From assembly GCA_036268455.1 (NCBI GenBank), contig DATAUD010000010.1, forward strand, positions 99,648 to 163,647: a stretch of 64,000 nucleotides of DNA. The letters run 5' to 3'. Source of the stretch: DATAUD01 sp036268455. Its GTDB lineage: Bacteria > Verrucomicrobiota > Verrucomicrobiia > Limisphaerales > Palsa-1400. A model generated the notes under the pieces. That model made no database searches, was not told the DNA's origin, and saw only the letters and a list, made by a program, of their open reading frames with translations. This document shows, piece after piece, positions 28,793-37,628 of the stretch; within the stretch, counting starts at the first letter, position 1, and each line of letters opens with the position of its first letter. The position numbers and the translations under genes were made by a program.

Positions 28793-29493
28793 ACGATGGG
28801 TTGAATTGTTTGCGACGGTTTTGGCTCAATAAGCCAAGGCGATGTTTTCTCTTTCAAAACGAAGGGCGCGCGGAAAACCGCAAAATAGACCAAGGTTCCC
28901 AATACGCCCCCAAAAACGATGTCGGCCAACGTGTGTTGCTTCGTGGCAAGGGTCGAGTAAAGGATGAGCGTCGCCCAAGTCCAGGCGGCGGCACTCATGC
29001 ATGAGCGCCAACCAAGGACTCGCAATACCCGTTCGGCGCACAGGGCCGAATAGATTGCGAAAGCTGCATGGAGCGAAGGGAACCCATGGAACGGATTGTC
29101 GATGGCGACCAATAATTGGTAGAGGCGACCGCTTCCGACCGGATTGGGGCGTGGACAAATTGTGGGATGGAGGACGAAAACTGTATCGGCCACCAGGCTG
29201 ATCAGAAGAATGCCAGCGGCGTAGCGGCGAAGCTGCTCGCGGGTGGTCATTAGGATCGGGCCGATTGGCATCAGCAGGTAAACTGACAAATAAATCCAAA
29301 CGAACCGATCATCGAACGGGATCCATTGATCGACCAGGCCGGGTCGAAGTTCTGTCGGGGTAAAAAAATGGTGAAGTTGGAGAAAATGATAAGGTCCATA
29401 GACAGCAGGGTATAGCAGTAGCGTTAACAGGAGCTTGAAAGGAAGTTTAGCTCGCAGACGGTTGCTGATGGATGTGGGGCGCGCAAGATTCAT
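28789..29493 (-). CDS. PAP2-superfamily membrane phosphatase/phosphotransferase
   Basis: I start at the ATG at 29493, whose ATGA overlaps the upstream stop; a longer frame to 29535 begins inside the upstream gene. The 234-residue protein has about six membrane helices and the PAP2 residues RPNP (near 115), PSLHA (139-143) and KQHTLAD (about 185-191). The last motif lacks the usual SR pair and looks closer to the PAP2_3 type seen in inositol-phosphorylceramide synthase-like transferases than to classic phosphatidate phosphatases. It may remove or transfer a phosphate head group on the lipid made by this operon. The family is clear; the substrate is inferred. Confidence 0.82.
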   Translation of the reverse strand: MNLARPTSISNRLRAKLPFKLLLTLLLYPAVYGPYHFLQLHHFFTPTELRPGLVDQWIPFDDRFVWIYLSVYLLMPIGPILMTTREQLRRYAAGILLISLVADTVFVLHPTICPRPNPVGSGRLYQLLVAIDNPFHGFPSLHAAFAIYSALCAERVLRVLGWRSCMSAAAWTWATLILYSTLATKQHTLADIVFGGVLGTLVYFAVFRAPFVLKEKTSPWLIEPKPSQTIQPIV

Positions 29494-30224
29494 AATTCGT
29501 CGCCGCCTGATCGAATGCGTTTTCCGTCTTTCCAAACTGAGAACGGCGGAGAGATAAGAAATGCTCGGGTACTTTCGTCGTCCGAAATTCGCGTCCCGGC
29601 GGTGAGCAGAGAGTATCCGCCAATCATTGCGCGATTTCCGACAGTCACAGTCGCGAGGATTAACTCGGCTGTTCCTTGATTGCTCCTTTCCAGGACATGT
29701 GCGTTAAGGCGAACGCCGGCGCCGAAAATGACGTCATCGCCAATAGAGAGAAACGAGCGGTCAGTGATTAAGGTTCCTGGCGACCAATAAGTAAGCCGGC
29801 CAACTCGTGATCCCCACAGGCGTAACCATTGAGAGTAAACGCCCGGAATCAGGCGCAACACTTCCTCCAAAGCCATAAACCTGCAAAAAACGACCTGCAA
29901 TTGGAACATAAACCACCAGGCAAAAAACGGTTTCGAGCCAAGCGCAATTCTTCCCTCGGAAATGGGCGCCGCGATTCGCGTTGCTCTCGTCAAAAGTGGT
30001 GGCGCCAGATAAAGGGCGCCCAACGCGCAAACAACGCGAATGGGCGTGGTCGCGGGCAGGAAGAATACAATTAACAAAACCGCAATAACGTGAGCGAGCG
30101 GAATGAAGTTGACGATGAGCATTAGCAACCGCCCCTTCCATTCCATCGTGGAGGACGCTTCTTTGACTGACTTCAAGTCGGCCGTCGCGTTACTTGATGC
30201 GTTTGCCAGCATGTCGGTTTGCAA
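29490..30224 (-). CDS. Membrane-anchored left-handed beta-helix (hexapeptide) acyltransferase
   Basis: The 244-residue protein has one or two N-terminal membrane helices (LIVNFIPLAHVIAVLLIVFF), an amphipathic part, and a C-terminal hexapeptide-repeat region (LTYWSPGTLITDRSFLSIGD, VIFGAGVRLNAHVL, ATVTVGNRAMIGGYSLLTAG). This is the fold of O- and N-acyltransferases; the terminal domains of some NRPS-like proteins look similar. The start at 30224 overlaps the upstream desaturase gene by 35 nt; an ATG at 30146 would avoid this. The ATGA overlap with the PAP2 gene places it firmly in the cluster. The acyl donor and acceptor cannot be told from sequence. Confidence 0.75.
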   Translation of the reverse strand: MQTDMLANASSNATADLKSVKEASSTMEWKGRLLMLIVNFIPLAHVIAVLLIVFFLPATTPIRVVCALGALYLAPPLLTRATRIAAPISEGRIALGSKPFFAWWFMFQLQVVFCRFMALEEVLRLIPGVYSQWLRLWGSRVGRLTYWSPGTLITDRSFLSIGDDVIFGAGVRLNAHVLERSNQGTAELILATVTVGNRAMIGGYSLLTAGTRISDDESTRAFLISPPFSVWKDGKRIRSGGDEL

Positions 30225-31125
30225 GATGTTCGCCCGAAAAACGCGGCCCCTTCCATTGCCGGAAATATGCCGTCCAAAATGGGACGGGTGGGGTCGCGTT
30301 CGGCTCCTCGAGTTGAGGAAGATAAATCCAAGGGACTGTTGGAGCCAAGTGGTGATTGAGGTGCCAATGGTGATTGAGCCAGATCAAATCAAAAATGCGC
30401 CAAGTCCGAAGATTCCACGCCCCCTTTTGCACATCGCGCGCCGCGCCGTAATGGTGGATATATTGGAGCGTGGACCAAAGAAATCCGAACCCGCACATGA
30501 CGGTAAAATATCGCAGGAACGGGATTTTAAAGAACCAGATCATGGAACCATGCAGCAATATGACTAGAGCCGCCTCAATCTGAATCCGCGCGAAATATTT
30601 CGGATTCAGTGTTTCCTGCAAGGCAGCAGTAGGGCGGTCAAAACTGATTTTCCTGACAAGCCATCTGGGATTGATGACGGCGATGAAGTTGCTCAGGACA
30701 ATCATGAGCCAGAACAGGCCGGTCAGGATTCCATAAAATTGCATATACTTCCAAACGGGGTTCTCTCCTTCGAAATACAAATCGAATGCCTCATCGTTCG
30801 TGCGATTGCGCAGGTGGTGCCCGATATGTCCCTGCCTGCGAAGTTGAAACGAGGCCGGGAAAAACAGGGTGACGATGCGTCCCGCAATATCGTTGATCTT
30901 GTGGTTGGAATGAAGCATGTCGTGCTCCGCTTCGTGACAAAGCGCATATCCGGTGTTCATCACAAATCCGTAGGCCACCGCGAGCAGCACGATGGACCGC
31001 CAACTTTGAACTTCGCCCGAAGCCCACAAAATCGTCGCACAAAGGCAAACTACGAGCGCGGCCAAACAAAGGTTCAGCCGGTCTGGAATGGAATAACGTG
31101 TTGTGCTCACTGTTTCGTCAGGCAC
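30190..31125 (-). CDS. Membrane fatty acid desaturase/hydroxylase (first of two)
   Basis: The 311-residue integral membrane protein has three histidine boxes of the FA_desaturase family: HEAEH at 64-68, GHIGHH at 99-104 and HHWHLNHH at 252-259. These bind a diiron centre that desaturates or hydroxylates acyl chains, or in relatives carotenoid or sphingoid substrates. Its start overlaps the stop of the AurF-type gene by 8 nt. Two different desaturases flank the N-oxygenase gene in this operon, so the chain they modify is probably an intermediate of the same product. Confidence 0.9.
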   Translation of the reverse strand: MPDETVSTTRYSIPDRLNLCLAALVVCLCATILWASGEVQSWRSIVLLAVAYGFVMNTGYALCHEAEHDMLHSNHKINDIAGRIVTLFFPASFQLRRQGHIGHHLRNRTNDEAFDLYFEGENPVWKYMQFYGILTGLFWLMIVLSNFIAVINPRWLVRKISFDRPTAALQETLNPKYFARIQIEAALVILLHGSMIWFFKIPFLRYFTVMCGFGFLWSTLQYIHHYGAARDVQKGAWNLRTWRIFDLIWLNHHWHLNHHLAPTVPWIYLPQLEEPNATPPVPFWTAYFRQWKGPRFSGEHLANRHAGKRIK

Positions 31126-32011
31126 GTGATAAGCGGCGTTTTAGAGACTTGAACTCGGGCCATAGGTCGAACTTGGCGAGCGAATTCGGAACTGTGTCCA
31201 CGGAATAGAGCAGGCGCCGGTACTCCGCATTCGATCCCAACTCGCCCAGCTGACGACGCAGTTCATAGGCCTTCGGTCGCAATTCTTCGAATTCCTCGAT
31301 CAGCGCCTCCACAACTCGCGCAGACGATCGTTTCGGAACGCTGAAATATTCGTCAATCATCCAGATAAGCATTCGAACATTTACATGTCTGAGCACAATT
31401 CCGGTTTTTGGCCAGATTTCCGCGAGCAATCGTTCATCCCAGCGCACATGCCCAACTTCATCGGCCAAATGCCGGCGTTGCACGGAAACGAAATTCGGCT
31501 CCAACTCATCCTGGAATCGAAGGAAAACGCGGCCAAAGAACAGCGCCCGCTCTTCCTGAAGGTGCATTAACCACAGTAGCAGCGGGAACCAGAGCGGACG
31601 GTTCGACATAAACTCCAGGATGTTGGCGCCCGCTGGTGGAATCCTAATGAAATAGAAGTCCCGCCGCTGATAAGAACTGGAGCACCGCCGATTAAGTTCG
31701 AGAAACATGGCAGTGTGCCGCTCCTCCTCTAACGCAAATTGTCGCAGCCCTAGTTTCAACTCCGCGGGCAGGGGATGGTGTTGGAAATAACCGAGGACAT
31801 TTCGGGCCAGCGCCTTTTCGAAGAACATGATCTGTTCGTTAAAATACAGCGCGTTCAGTTGATTATACCTGAGACGTTGCCGATCTGTGAGGGAACGATA
31901 TGCCGAAGTGTGGTAGAGCGGCGTCAGTATTTCCGGCATGAAGAGTCGGGAGAAATCCACCGCATCGGTGACGGGACGTTCGACAATTGGCGGCGCGGCG
32001 CAATTATTCAT
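31118..32011 (-). CDS. AurF-type diiron N-oxygenase
   Basis: The 297-residue helical protein carries the diiron ligand pattern of p-aminobenzoate N-oxygenases: NEQIMFFE (58-65), EEERH (95-99), QEERALFF (152-159) and HLADEVGH (181-188). AurF-like enzymes oxidise an amine to hydroxylamine or nitro; CmlI and the azoxy-forming enzymes belong here. The length is close to AurF (about 330). It overlaps both neighbours, two membrane desaturases, by 8 nt each. This points to an N-oxygenated lipid or acyl-amine product. Family assignment is fairly firm; the amine substrate is unknown, and some family members act on carbon instead. Confidence 0.8.
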   Translation of the reverse strand: MNNCAAPPIVERPVTDAVDFSRLFMPEILTPLYHTSAYRSLTDRQRLRYNQLNALYFNEQIMFFEKALARNVLGYFQHHPLPAELKLGLRQFALEEERHTAMFLELNRRCSSSYQRRDFYFIRIPPAGANILEFMSNRPLWFPLLLWLMHLQEERALFFGRVFLRFQDELEPNFVSVQRRHLADEVGHVRWDERLLAEIWPKTGIVLRHVNVRMLIWMIDEYFSVPKRSSARVVEALIEEFEELRPKAYELRRQLGELGSNAEYRRLLYSVDTVPNSLAKFDLWPEFKSLKRRLSRA

Positions 32012-32960
32012 GAACGCCCCTTGCTCCAGAGAAAAATTGTTTCCAGACGCACGTTAACAATGACCGGTGATTCAGCTTCGGGCTTATACGCGGCTCGACG
32101 TTCTCGCGATGAAATTCCGGCAGCCTACTCCAATGAATGGCCGGGCGCAAATGATGGGCTGTATGGAATCCGTTGTTCAGAAACAGCCAATTTGTGAAGG
32201 CACCCGTGATATTTCGCGAATGGTCGAATTCGGAATCGTGGTCGCAGTCCTGATGTTGCAATAAATTGATGGTCACGATTCCCCACTGACCAAAAATCCA
32301 GGGTATTCCGAAATACAGCAAAGTCGCCCTCCAATTCAGAACCAGCAACAGAGCGAGGAACAAAAGGACCGCCGCTCTTTCCTGTCGCACACGGCGCCAC
32401 AACCGGGGTTTTTGGAGGCGCCAGCGAGAAATGTCCGCCGATTTATTTTTGTGCACCAGCCAAACGACTCGTAACGGGAACATGGCGAGGTTCAGCCAGT
32501 TTCGGCGGTAATTCACCAGCGTGCTCCTAACAAAATCCTCATCGGAGTGGTTCCGGGCGTGATGGCGTTCGTTGTGAACCGGAATGATGGCCGCCGTTGA
32601 CTGGCCCGTGCAGAAACCAAGGACATATTCGAACACCCGGTTCCATGCGCCGCTGGCAAACGTTCGGCAATGAATGTGATTGTGTTTGATGATGCAGGCC
32701 ACGAACGAGAGGATACAGGTTGCCGCCAACAGCGACCAATGACGCAAAATTCCAGTCCATTGCACGAAAAAGAGAACTCCAAGCAGGCTAAGAAACCCTA
32801 GAGTGCGCCAGTCTGCCGCATACCGCAACGCGATCAATTGGCGGCCAGTGCGTCCAGCCCTTGGCGACAGCCTCGAGACCATCTGGTCACTGCATGGAAC
32901 CAGCGCGCGCATTGGTTGGAGCATAGGATTTTGCCGGGAGAAGACAACCTTGATCCACAT
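32004..32960 (-). CDS. Membrane fatty acid desaturase/hydroxylase (second of two)
   Basis: From the ATG at 32960 the protein has 318 residues. Other in-frame starts are the ATGs at 32924 and 32912 and a TTG at 32993. Histidine boxes are KHNHIH (92-97), HNERHHARNH (129-138) and FHTAHH (265-270), with the extra QHQDCDHD motif found in one desaturase branch. Several hydrophobic segments lie between the boxes. It is the first gene of the minus-strand operon and is divergent from the radical SAM gene at 33051, so the two arms can share a control region of about 90 bp. It is not a close duplicate of the other desaturase. Confidence 0.88.
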   Translation of the reverse strand: MWIKVVFSRQNPMLQPMRALVPCSDQMVSRLSPRAGRTGRQLIALRYAADWRTLGFLSLLGVLFFVQWTGILRHWSLLAATCILSFVACIIKHNHIHCRTFASGAWNRVFEYVLGFCTGQSTAAIIPVHNERHHARNHSDEDFVRSTLVNYRRNWLNLAMFPLRVVWLVHKNKSADISRWRLQKPRLWRRVRQERAAVLLFLALLLVLNWRATLLYFGIPWIFGQWGIVTINLLQHQDCDHDSEFDHSRNITGAFTNWLFLNNGFHTAHHLRPAIHWSRLPEFHRENVEPRISPKLNHRSLLTCVWKQFFSGARGVHE

Positions 32961-33050
32961 TGAAAAAAATGTTGTTAGGATCGAAATTATCAATCTGCAT
33001 TCAGCTTGATGGTCTCACCCTCACGGCTTATAGCTTGATTCAACAAAGAC

Positions 33051-34445
33051 ATGCCGCTGATGCGAGAAGAAAAAATCAGGATTGTGTTAATTTCGCCGAA
33101 AGGCCCGCTCTATCGGCATCGCGGAGGCATTTGGAAGAAGTCGCTCCGATACCAACCGCTGACGCTGACCACGCTGGCGGCCTTGATTCCGTCCGAGATT
33201 GCGGCTGATCCGCAACTGCTGGATGAGGGCATCGCAGACGTGCCGCTGGATTTGGACGCGGATTTGGTTGGTCTCACCGTAATCACGGGCACGGCCAATC
33301 GCGCTTACGAACTTGCCGACCATTTTCGGCAACGCGGCGTGACGGTTGTCCTCGGAGGCCCTCACATCACTTTGATTCCCGATGATGCGAAATCGCACGC
33401 CGATGCCATCGTCACTGGCTACGCGGAAGACTCCTGGCCGCAGTTGCTGCGGGATTTTCAGAACGGCCAACTTCGAGCGCGTTACGACCAGGGGCCTGGC
33501 CTCAATCTCGCCGGCCGGCCCTTTGCGCGTCGTGAGTTGTTGCCACGCAGCCGCTACCTGACTGACAACGTTTTCGAAGCAACCCGTGGCTGCATTCACA
33601 ATTGCGACTTTTGCGTGGTCCCGACGGCTTGGGGACGGAAACCGTTTCAAAAGCCAGTTGCGGATGTGGTTTCTGACATCCGGCGGCACGGCGCGCGGAA
33701 ACTTATATTTGTTGACTTGAATCTCATCGCGGATCGCGATTATGCCGCGGAGCTTTTTCATGCGCTTATTCCGCTTCGTTTGCAATGGTATGGCCTCGCG
33801 ACCGTCCTGCTCGGCGACGATGCGGAATTACTGGACCTCGCGGAACGCAGCGGCTGCAAGGGGCTATTGATGGGGCTGGAGTCCATTTCGCCGCGGAATC
33901 TTCGCCAAAGCCACAAAGGATTCAATTCGCCGGAAAAGTATGTCCACCTTGTCGAACGGTTGCATGAACACGGAATTGCGTTGCAAGGATGTTTTGTATT
34001 CGGTCTGGACGACGATGGACCGGATGTGTTTTTGAAAACAGCAGAATTCGCGGTCCATGCGCGCATTGATCTGCCGCGGTTCGCCATCGTCACCCCGTTT
34101 CCCAATACCGCACTTTACAAGCGCCTTGAATCCGAAGGGCGAATCCTGACCCGAAATTGGGATCTGTACGATGGACAGCACGTTGTTTTTCGCCCGGCCA
34201 AATTAAGTGTTGAAGAACTTCAACAAGGGACGGAAGCCGCATGGAAACATGCCTATAGCGTTCGGTCTATCGCGCGGCGCATCACGCACTCGCCAGCCTC
34301 GTGGCCGGTGAAACTCGGCACCAATCTTGCCTATCGTTTCTATGCTCACAATCTGAGCCGGTTCTACAACTGCGATTGGATAATAGGCCGCATTCCCCGC
34401 AACTCGCCCGCCCAAACCGTGGAGGTCGCGTCGTCATGCGCCTGA
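33051..34445 (+). CDS. B12-binding-type radical SAM protein (first of two)
   Basis: The 464-residue protein has an N-terminal cobalamin-binding-like Rossmann domain (VGLTVITGTANRAYELAD, VVLGGPHITLIPDDA), without the base-off DxHxxG motif. The radical SAM core follows, with the 4Fe-4S cysteines C181, C185 and C188 (CIHNCDFC), and then a helical C-terminal part of the DUF4070-like kind. Relatives methylate or rearrange unactivated carbons, for example in hopanoid and antibiotic pathways. The start could also be the ATG at 33060. It heads the plus-strand arm and overlaps the next gene by 10 nt. The reaction is not predictable, but a carbon-skeleton change on a lipid fits the neighbours. Confidence 0.88.
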   Translation: MPLMREEKIRIVLISPKGPLYRHRGGIWKKSLRYQPLTLTTLAALIPSEIAADPQLLDEGIADVPLDLDADLVGLTVITGTANRAYELADHFRQRGVTVVLGGPHITLIPDDAKSHADAIVTGYAEDSWPQLLRDFQNGQLRARYDQGPGLNLAGRPFARRELLPRSRYLTDNVFEATRGCIHNCDFCVVPTAWGRKPFQKPVADVVSDIRRHGARKLIFVDLNLIADRDYAAELFHALIPLRLQWYGLATVLLGDDAELLDLAERSGCKGLLMGLESISPRNLRQSHKGFNSPEKYVHLVERLHEHGIALQGCFVFGLDDDGPDVFLKTAEFAVHARIDLPRFAIVTPFPNTALYKRLESEGRILTRNWDLYDGQHVVFRPAKLSVEELQQGTEAAWKHAYSVRSIARRITHSPASWPVKLGTNLAYRFYAHNLSRFYNCDWIIGRIPRNSPAQTVEVASSCA

Positions 34446-35791
34446 CCATCATCCATCCTTGCATCGGACGTAAGCCGGGCCAGAAATACATTCGCACCTG
34501 GCAGATGGAGGCGCTGCCGGCGGCGACCATTGCCGGGCTGACGCCAAAGGACGTGGAAATTCGTTTCTACGATGACCGAATGGAACAAATTCCGTTCGAC
34601 GAACGAACCGATCTGGTTGCCCTGAGCGTCGAAACTTATACAGCCAAGCGCGCTTATCAAATCGCCACGGAATATCGCAAGAGGCGGGTTCCGGTCGTGA
34701 TGGGCGGTTTTCACGCAACGCTGTGCCCGGATGAAGTTGCGCAACATGCGGAGGCGGTCGTCTGCGGAGAAGCTGAACAGGTTTGGCCGCGCGTCGTTGA
34801 TGACGCCCGGCACAATCGGCTGGAAAAATTCTACCGTCAGAGTGGCCGGCCTTCCTTGAGCGAACTCAAGCCAGATCGTTCCATCTTTCGAGGCAAGCGG
34901 TATCTTTCCATTGGTCTCGTTGAATCCGGCAGGGGCTGTCACTTCAAATGCGATTTCTGCGCCGTTCAGACTGTTTTCAAGGCCAGCCAAACACGACGGC
35001 CAATTGACAGAATTCTTGCCGAGATTGAACAACTAAAAGCGGAGCGGAAATTGTTTTTCTTCGTGGACGACAACATCACTTCGAACATGGCGCAGGCGAA
35101 GGAGTTTTTTCGCGCGTTGATTCCTCTCAAGATTCGCTGGGTCAGCCAATCATCGATCAATGCCGCCCACGACGAAGAATTTCTGCAACTGCTGGCGCGA
35201 AGTGGTTGCCAAGGCGTCCTAATCGGGTTCGAAAGCCTCAATTTGGACAACCTTAAGGACATGAACAAGTCGTTCAACATGATGCGTGGCGGATTCGAGC
35301 AGGCTCTGGAAAATCTCCGCCGGAATCGCATACGCGTGTATGGGACTTTTATTTTCGGATATGATCGCGACACTGAAGAGAGTTTCCCGTCCACCGTGAA
35401 GTTCGCCAGGGACCAGGCCCTGTATATCGCCGCGTTTAATCACCTCACGCCATTTCCTGGCACGCCGCTCTACAAGCGACTGCAGAAGGAAGGCCGCCTG
35501 CTTTACGAGCGGTGGTGGCTTGATGATCGCTACAGCTACAATAAAATTCCGTTTTGCCCGCGCGGCATGGAACCGGATGAATTGCAGCGAAACTGCCTGA
35601 ACGCGCGGCGGGACTTTTATTCCTGGCGAAGTATCGCCGCGCGAGGACTGGACAAGGTGAACCGCGGCAATTGGTTCATGTGGAAAAATTTTTATTTGAT
35701 CAACGCGCTGCATCGGAACGATGTGAGCTTGCGCGATCACTACCCACTTGGAGATGAAACATGGCAGGGACCATTCTTGAACGCGAATTGA
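34436..35791 (+). CDS. B12-binding-type radical SAM protein (second of two)
   Basis: I start at the ATG at 34436, 10 nt inside the end of the previous gene; an upstream extension to 34301 is in frame but lies within that gene. The 451-residue protein repeats the domain order of its neighbour: a B12-like fold (VALSVETYTAKRAYQIATEY, MGGFHATLCPDE), the cluster C168, C172 and C175 (CHFKCDFC), then a core with FFFVDDNITSN and GVLIGFESLN. The two are clearly paralogous but diverged, so they probably catalyse different steps. It overlaps the following GNAT gene by 31 nt. Confidence 0.88.
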   Translation: MRLTIIHPCIGRKPGQKYIRTWQMEALPAATIAGLTPKDVEIRFYDDRMEQIPFDERTDLVALSVETYTAKRAYQIATEYRKRRVPVVMGGFHATLCPDEVAQHAEAVVCGEAEQVWPRVVDDARHNRLEKFYRQSGRPSLSELKPDRSIFRGKRYLSIGLVESGRGCHFKCDFCAVQTVFKASQTRRPIDRILAEIEQLKAERKLFFFVDDNITSNMAQAKEFFRALIPLKIRWVSQSSINAAHDEEFLQLLARSGCQGVLIGFESLNLDNLKDMNKSFNMMRGGFEQALENLRRNRIRVYGTFIFGYDRDTEESFPSTVKFARDQALYIAAFNHLTPFPGTPLYKRLQKEGRLLYERWWLDDRYSYNKIPFCPRGMEPDELQRNCLNARRDFYSWRSIAARGLDKVNRGNWFMWKNFYLINALHRNDVSLRDHYPLGDETWQGPFLNAN

Positions 35792-36888
35792 GACAGCGGC
35801 GAATCGGCAGAGTTGAATTCCGCATTGCCAGTCCGGCTGACGACGTCGAGATTCGGCGTTTGCTGCGAGAAAACCCGATGTCGGGCCGTATCTCCATTTC
35901 GTTGGAGCGCGAGCCAGACTATTTCGCTGACGCGAACCCGCCCGCCGAGAGAAAACAAACCATTATTGCCAGAGATGGAGATCGCGTCGTGTGCGCCGGT
36001 TCATGCTGCGTGCGCAAACGTTTTGTCAACGGCGCGCCGCGTGAAGTTGGCTATCTCGGTGGACTACGTTTGGATGCCGCTTTTGCGGGGCGGTTCGACA
36101 TATTGCGTCGCGGCTATGAGTTCTTTGTCCGGACTCAGGCTGACGCCCCCTCTGATTTCTATTTTACAAGCATTGCATCCGATAATGCGCGAGCCCGGAA
36201 TTTTCTCGAACGAGGTTTTCCCGGAATGCCCCTTTATGAATTCGTCGGAGAATTTGTTACAATCCTTATTCCGGTGTCCGACAGCGACGTGGTGAAGGAG
36301 GATTTCGTCATCGCATTCGACACTGAACTGACAGATTTTATAAACAGGGAAAATCAGTCCCGGCAGTTTGCGGTGTGTTTGAGCAAAGAGGAATTGGAGG
36401 GAATGCGGCGACTTGGATTGGGCCAATCGGATTTTCTTGTCGAGCGCGACCGCGGACAAATTGCCGGCTGCGGCGCGCTTTGGGACCAGCGCTCATTCAA
36501 ACAATCCATCATCCGTGATTATGCGCCGTTGCTGAAACGAATCCGCCCCGTCATCAACACGCTTGGCCGAGTCATTGGCCAATCGCAGTTGCCGGCAATT
36601 GGAACCATTCTTTCCAGCGCCTATGCCTGCCACGTTGTGGCCAAGCCTGGCCGCCCGGATTTGTTCATCAATATACTTCGGTTGCTGCGTCGGAAAGCGA
36701 GCCGTCGCGGTATTGGAATTCTGACTGCGGGTTTTGCCGCAAATGATCCACGCCTGCCGCTCGTCCGAAAATATTTTCGTTTTCGAGAATATCGAAGCCG
36801 AATGTATGTGGTGAGATGTGGGGAAATCGGCGGGAAATCGGCGGAATTGGACGCCAGGCCCTTGGCGCCGGAAGTCGCATTGCTATGA
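35761..36888 (+). CDS. GNAT-fold N-acyltransferase-like protein (larger)
   Basis: The 375-residue protein begins with a GNAT-like domain (FRIASPADDVEIRRLL, REVGYLGGLRLDAAFAGRFD, SIASDNARARNFLERGF). This includes the usual beta4-beta5 region and an asparagine-containing helix near the acyl-CoA site. A second half of similar size looks like a degenerate GNAT repeat. It overlaps the radical SAM gene before it and, by ATGA, the gene after it. In this cluster it could acylate an amine or amino acid. Family confidence is moderate; the substrate is unknown. Confidence 0.72.
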   Translation: MAGTILERELRQRRIGRVEFRIASPADDVEIRRLLRENPMSGRISISLEREPDYFADANPPAERKQTIIARDGDRVVCAGSCCVRKRFVNGAPREVGYLGGLRLDAAFAGRFDILRRGYEFFVRTQADAPSDFYFTSIASDNARARNFLERGFPGMPLYEFVGEFVTILIPVSDSDVVKEDFVIAFDTELTDFINRENQSRQFAVCLSKEELEGMRRLGLGQSDFLVERDRGQIAGCGALWDQRSFKQSIIRDYAPLLKRIRPVINTLGRVIGQSQLPAIGTILSSAYACHVVAKPGRPDLFINILRLLRRKASRRGIGILTAGFAANDPRLPLVRKYFRFREYRSRMYVVRCGEIGGKSAELDARPLAPEVALL

Positions 36889-37628
36889 ATGGTTGTGGCA
36901 AACTCCAGTTCCGCCTCGTACCGCGCGTTGACCTGTCGCCGGCGGAAAAAGACCAGATGTTTGGGTTGCTTTCCAGTCACTTTGAAGGCGTCGAACGAGG
37001 ACAATTCGCACGGGACCTAGCGGAAAAGAATCTCGCGCTTTTGCTCGAATCGAATTCGCGCCCGGTGGGCTTTTCCACGCTGATGGCTTACACAACCTCA
37101 TTCGAAGGGGAGCGGATCAATGTGATTTATTCCGGCGACACCATTGTCGCAAAGGAGGCGTGGGGGACTAGCGCCCTTCCTCGCGCCTGGGTTGCCGGGG
37201 TGGAAACGCTTCGCTCTAAACTTCCACCTGGTCGCTGCTTCTGGCTGTTGCTGACTTCGGGATTCCGCACCTACCGTTTCCTTCCCGTATTCTGGCGGAT
37301 ATTCTATCCGCGTTTTGATTCTCCAACGCCGCCCGCTTCCCAGCAGTTGCTGGACGAACTGGCCATCAGCCGTTTTGGGTCGCAATTCGATTCGAGGTCT
37401 GGCGTCGTCCATTTCACGCGTCCTCAGCGGTTGCGATGCGATTTGAAGGAAGTTCCGCCGGAACGGGAGCGTGATCCGCACATTGCCTTTTTCCTTTCCC
37501 GAAATCCCGGCCACGCCGAAGGCGACGAATTGGTATGTTTGACAGAACTTTGTTTTCAAAACCTGACCGCCGCGGGGCGCCGTATAATGAGTCCACGAGC
37601 CTATGCCACTGATCACGCCAATTGCTAA
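36885..37628 (+). CDS. GNAT-like hypothetical protein (smaller)
   Basis: I start at the ATG at 36885 (ATGA overlap with the upstream stop), giving 247 residues. Segments such as DQMFGLLSSHFEGVERGQFA, ALLLESNSRPVGFSTLMAY, NVIYSGDTIVAKEAWG and ALPRAWVAGVETL follow the order of a GNAT acyltransferase core. The C-terminal 90 residues are unlike that family. I do not recognise a precise family. It overlaps the GH3 gene by 26 nt, so it belongs to the same transcript and probably the same pathway. Confidence 0.65.
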   Translation: MNGCGKLQFRLVPRVDLSPAEKDQMFGLLSSHFEGVERGQFARDLAEKNLALLLESNSRPVGFSTLMAYTTSFEGERINVIYSGDTIVAKEAWGTSALPRAWVAGVETLRSKLPPGRCFWLLLTSGFRTYRFLPVFWRIFYPRFDSPTPPASQQLLDELAISRFGSQFDSRSGVVHFTRPQRLRCDLKEVPPERERDPHIAFFLSRNPGHAEGDELVCLTELCFQNLTAAGRRIMSPRAYATDHANC

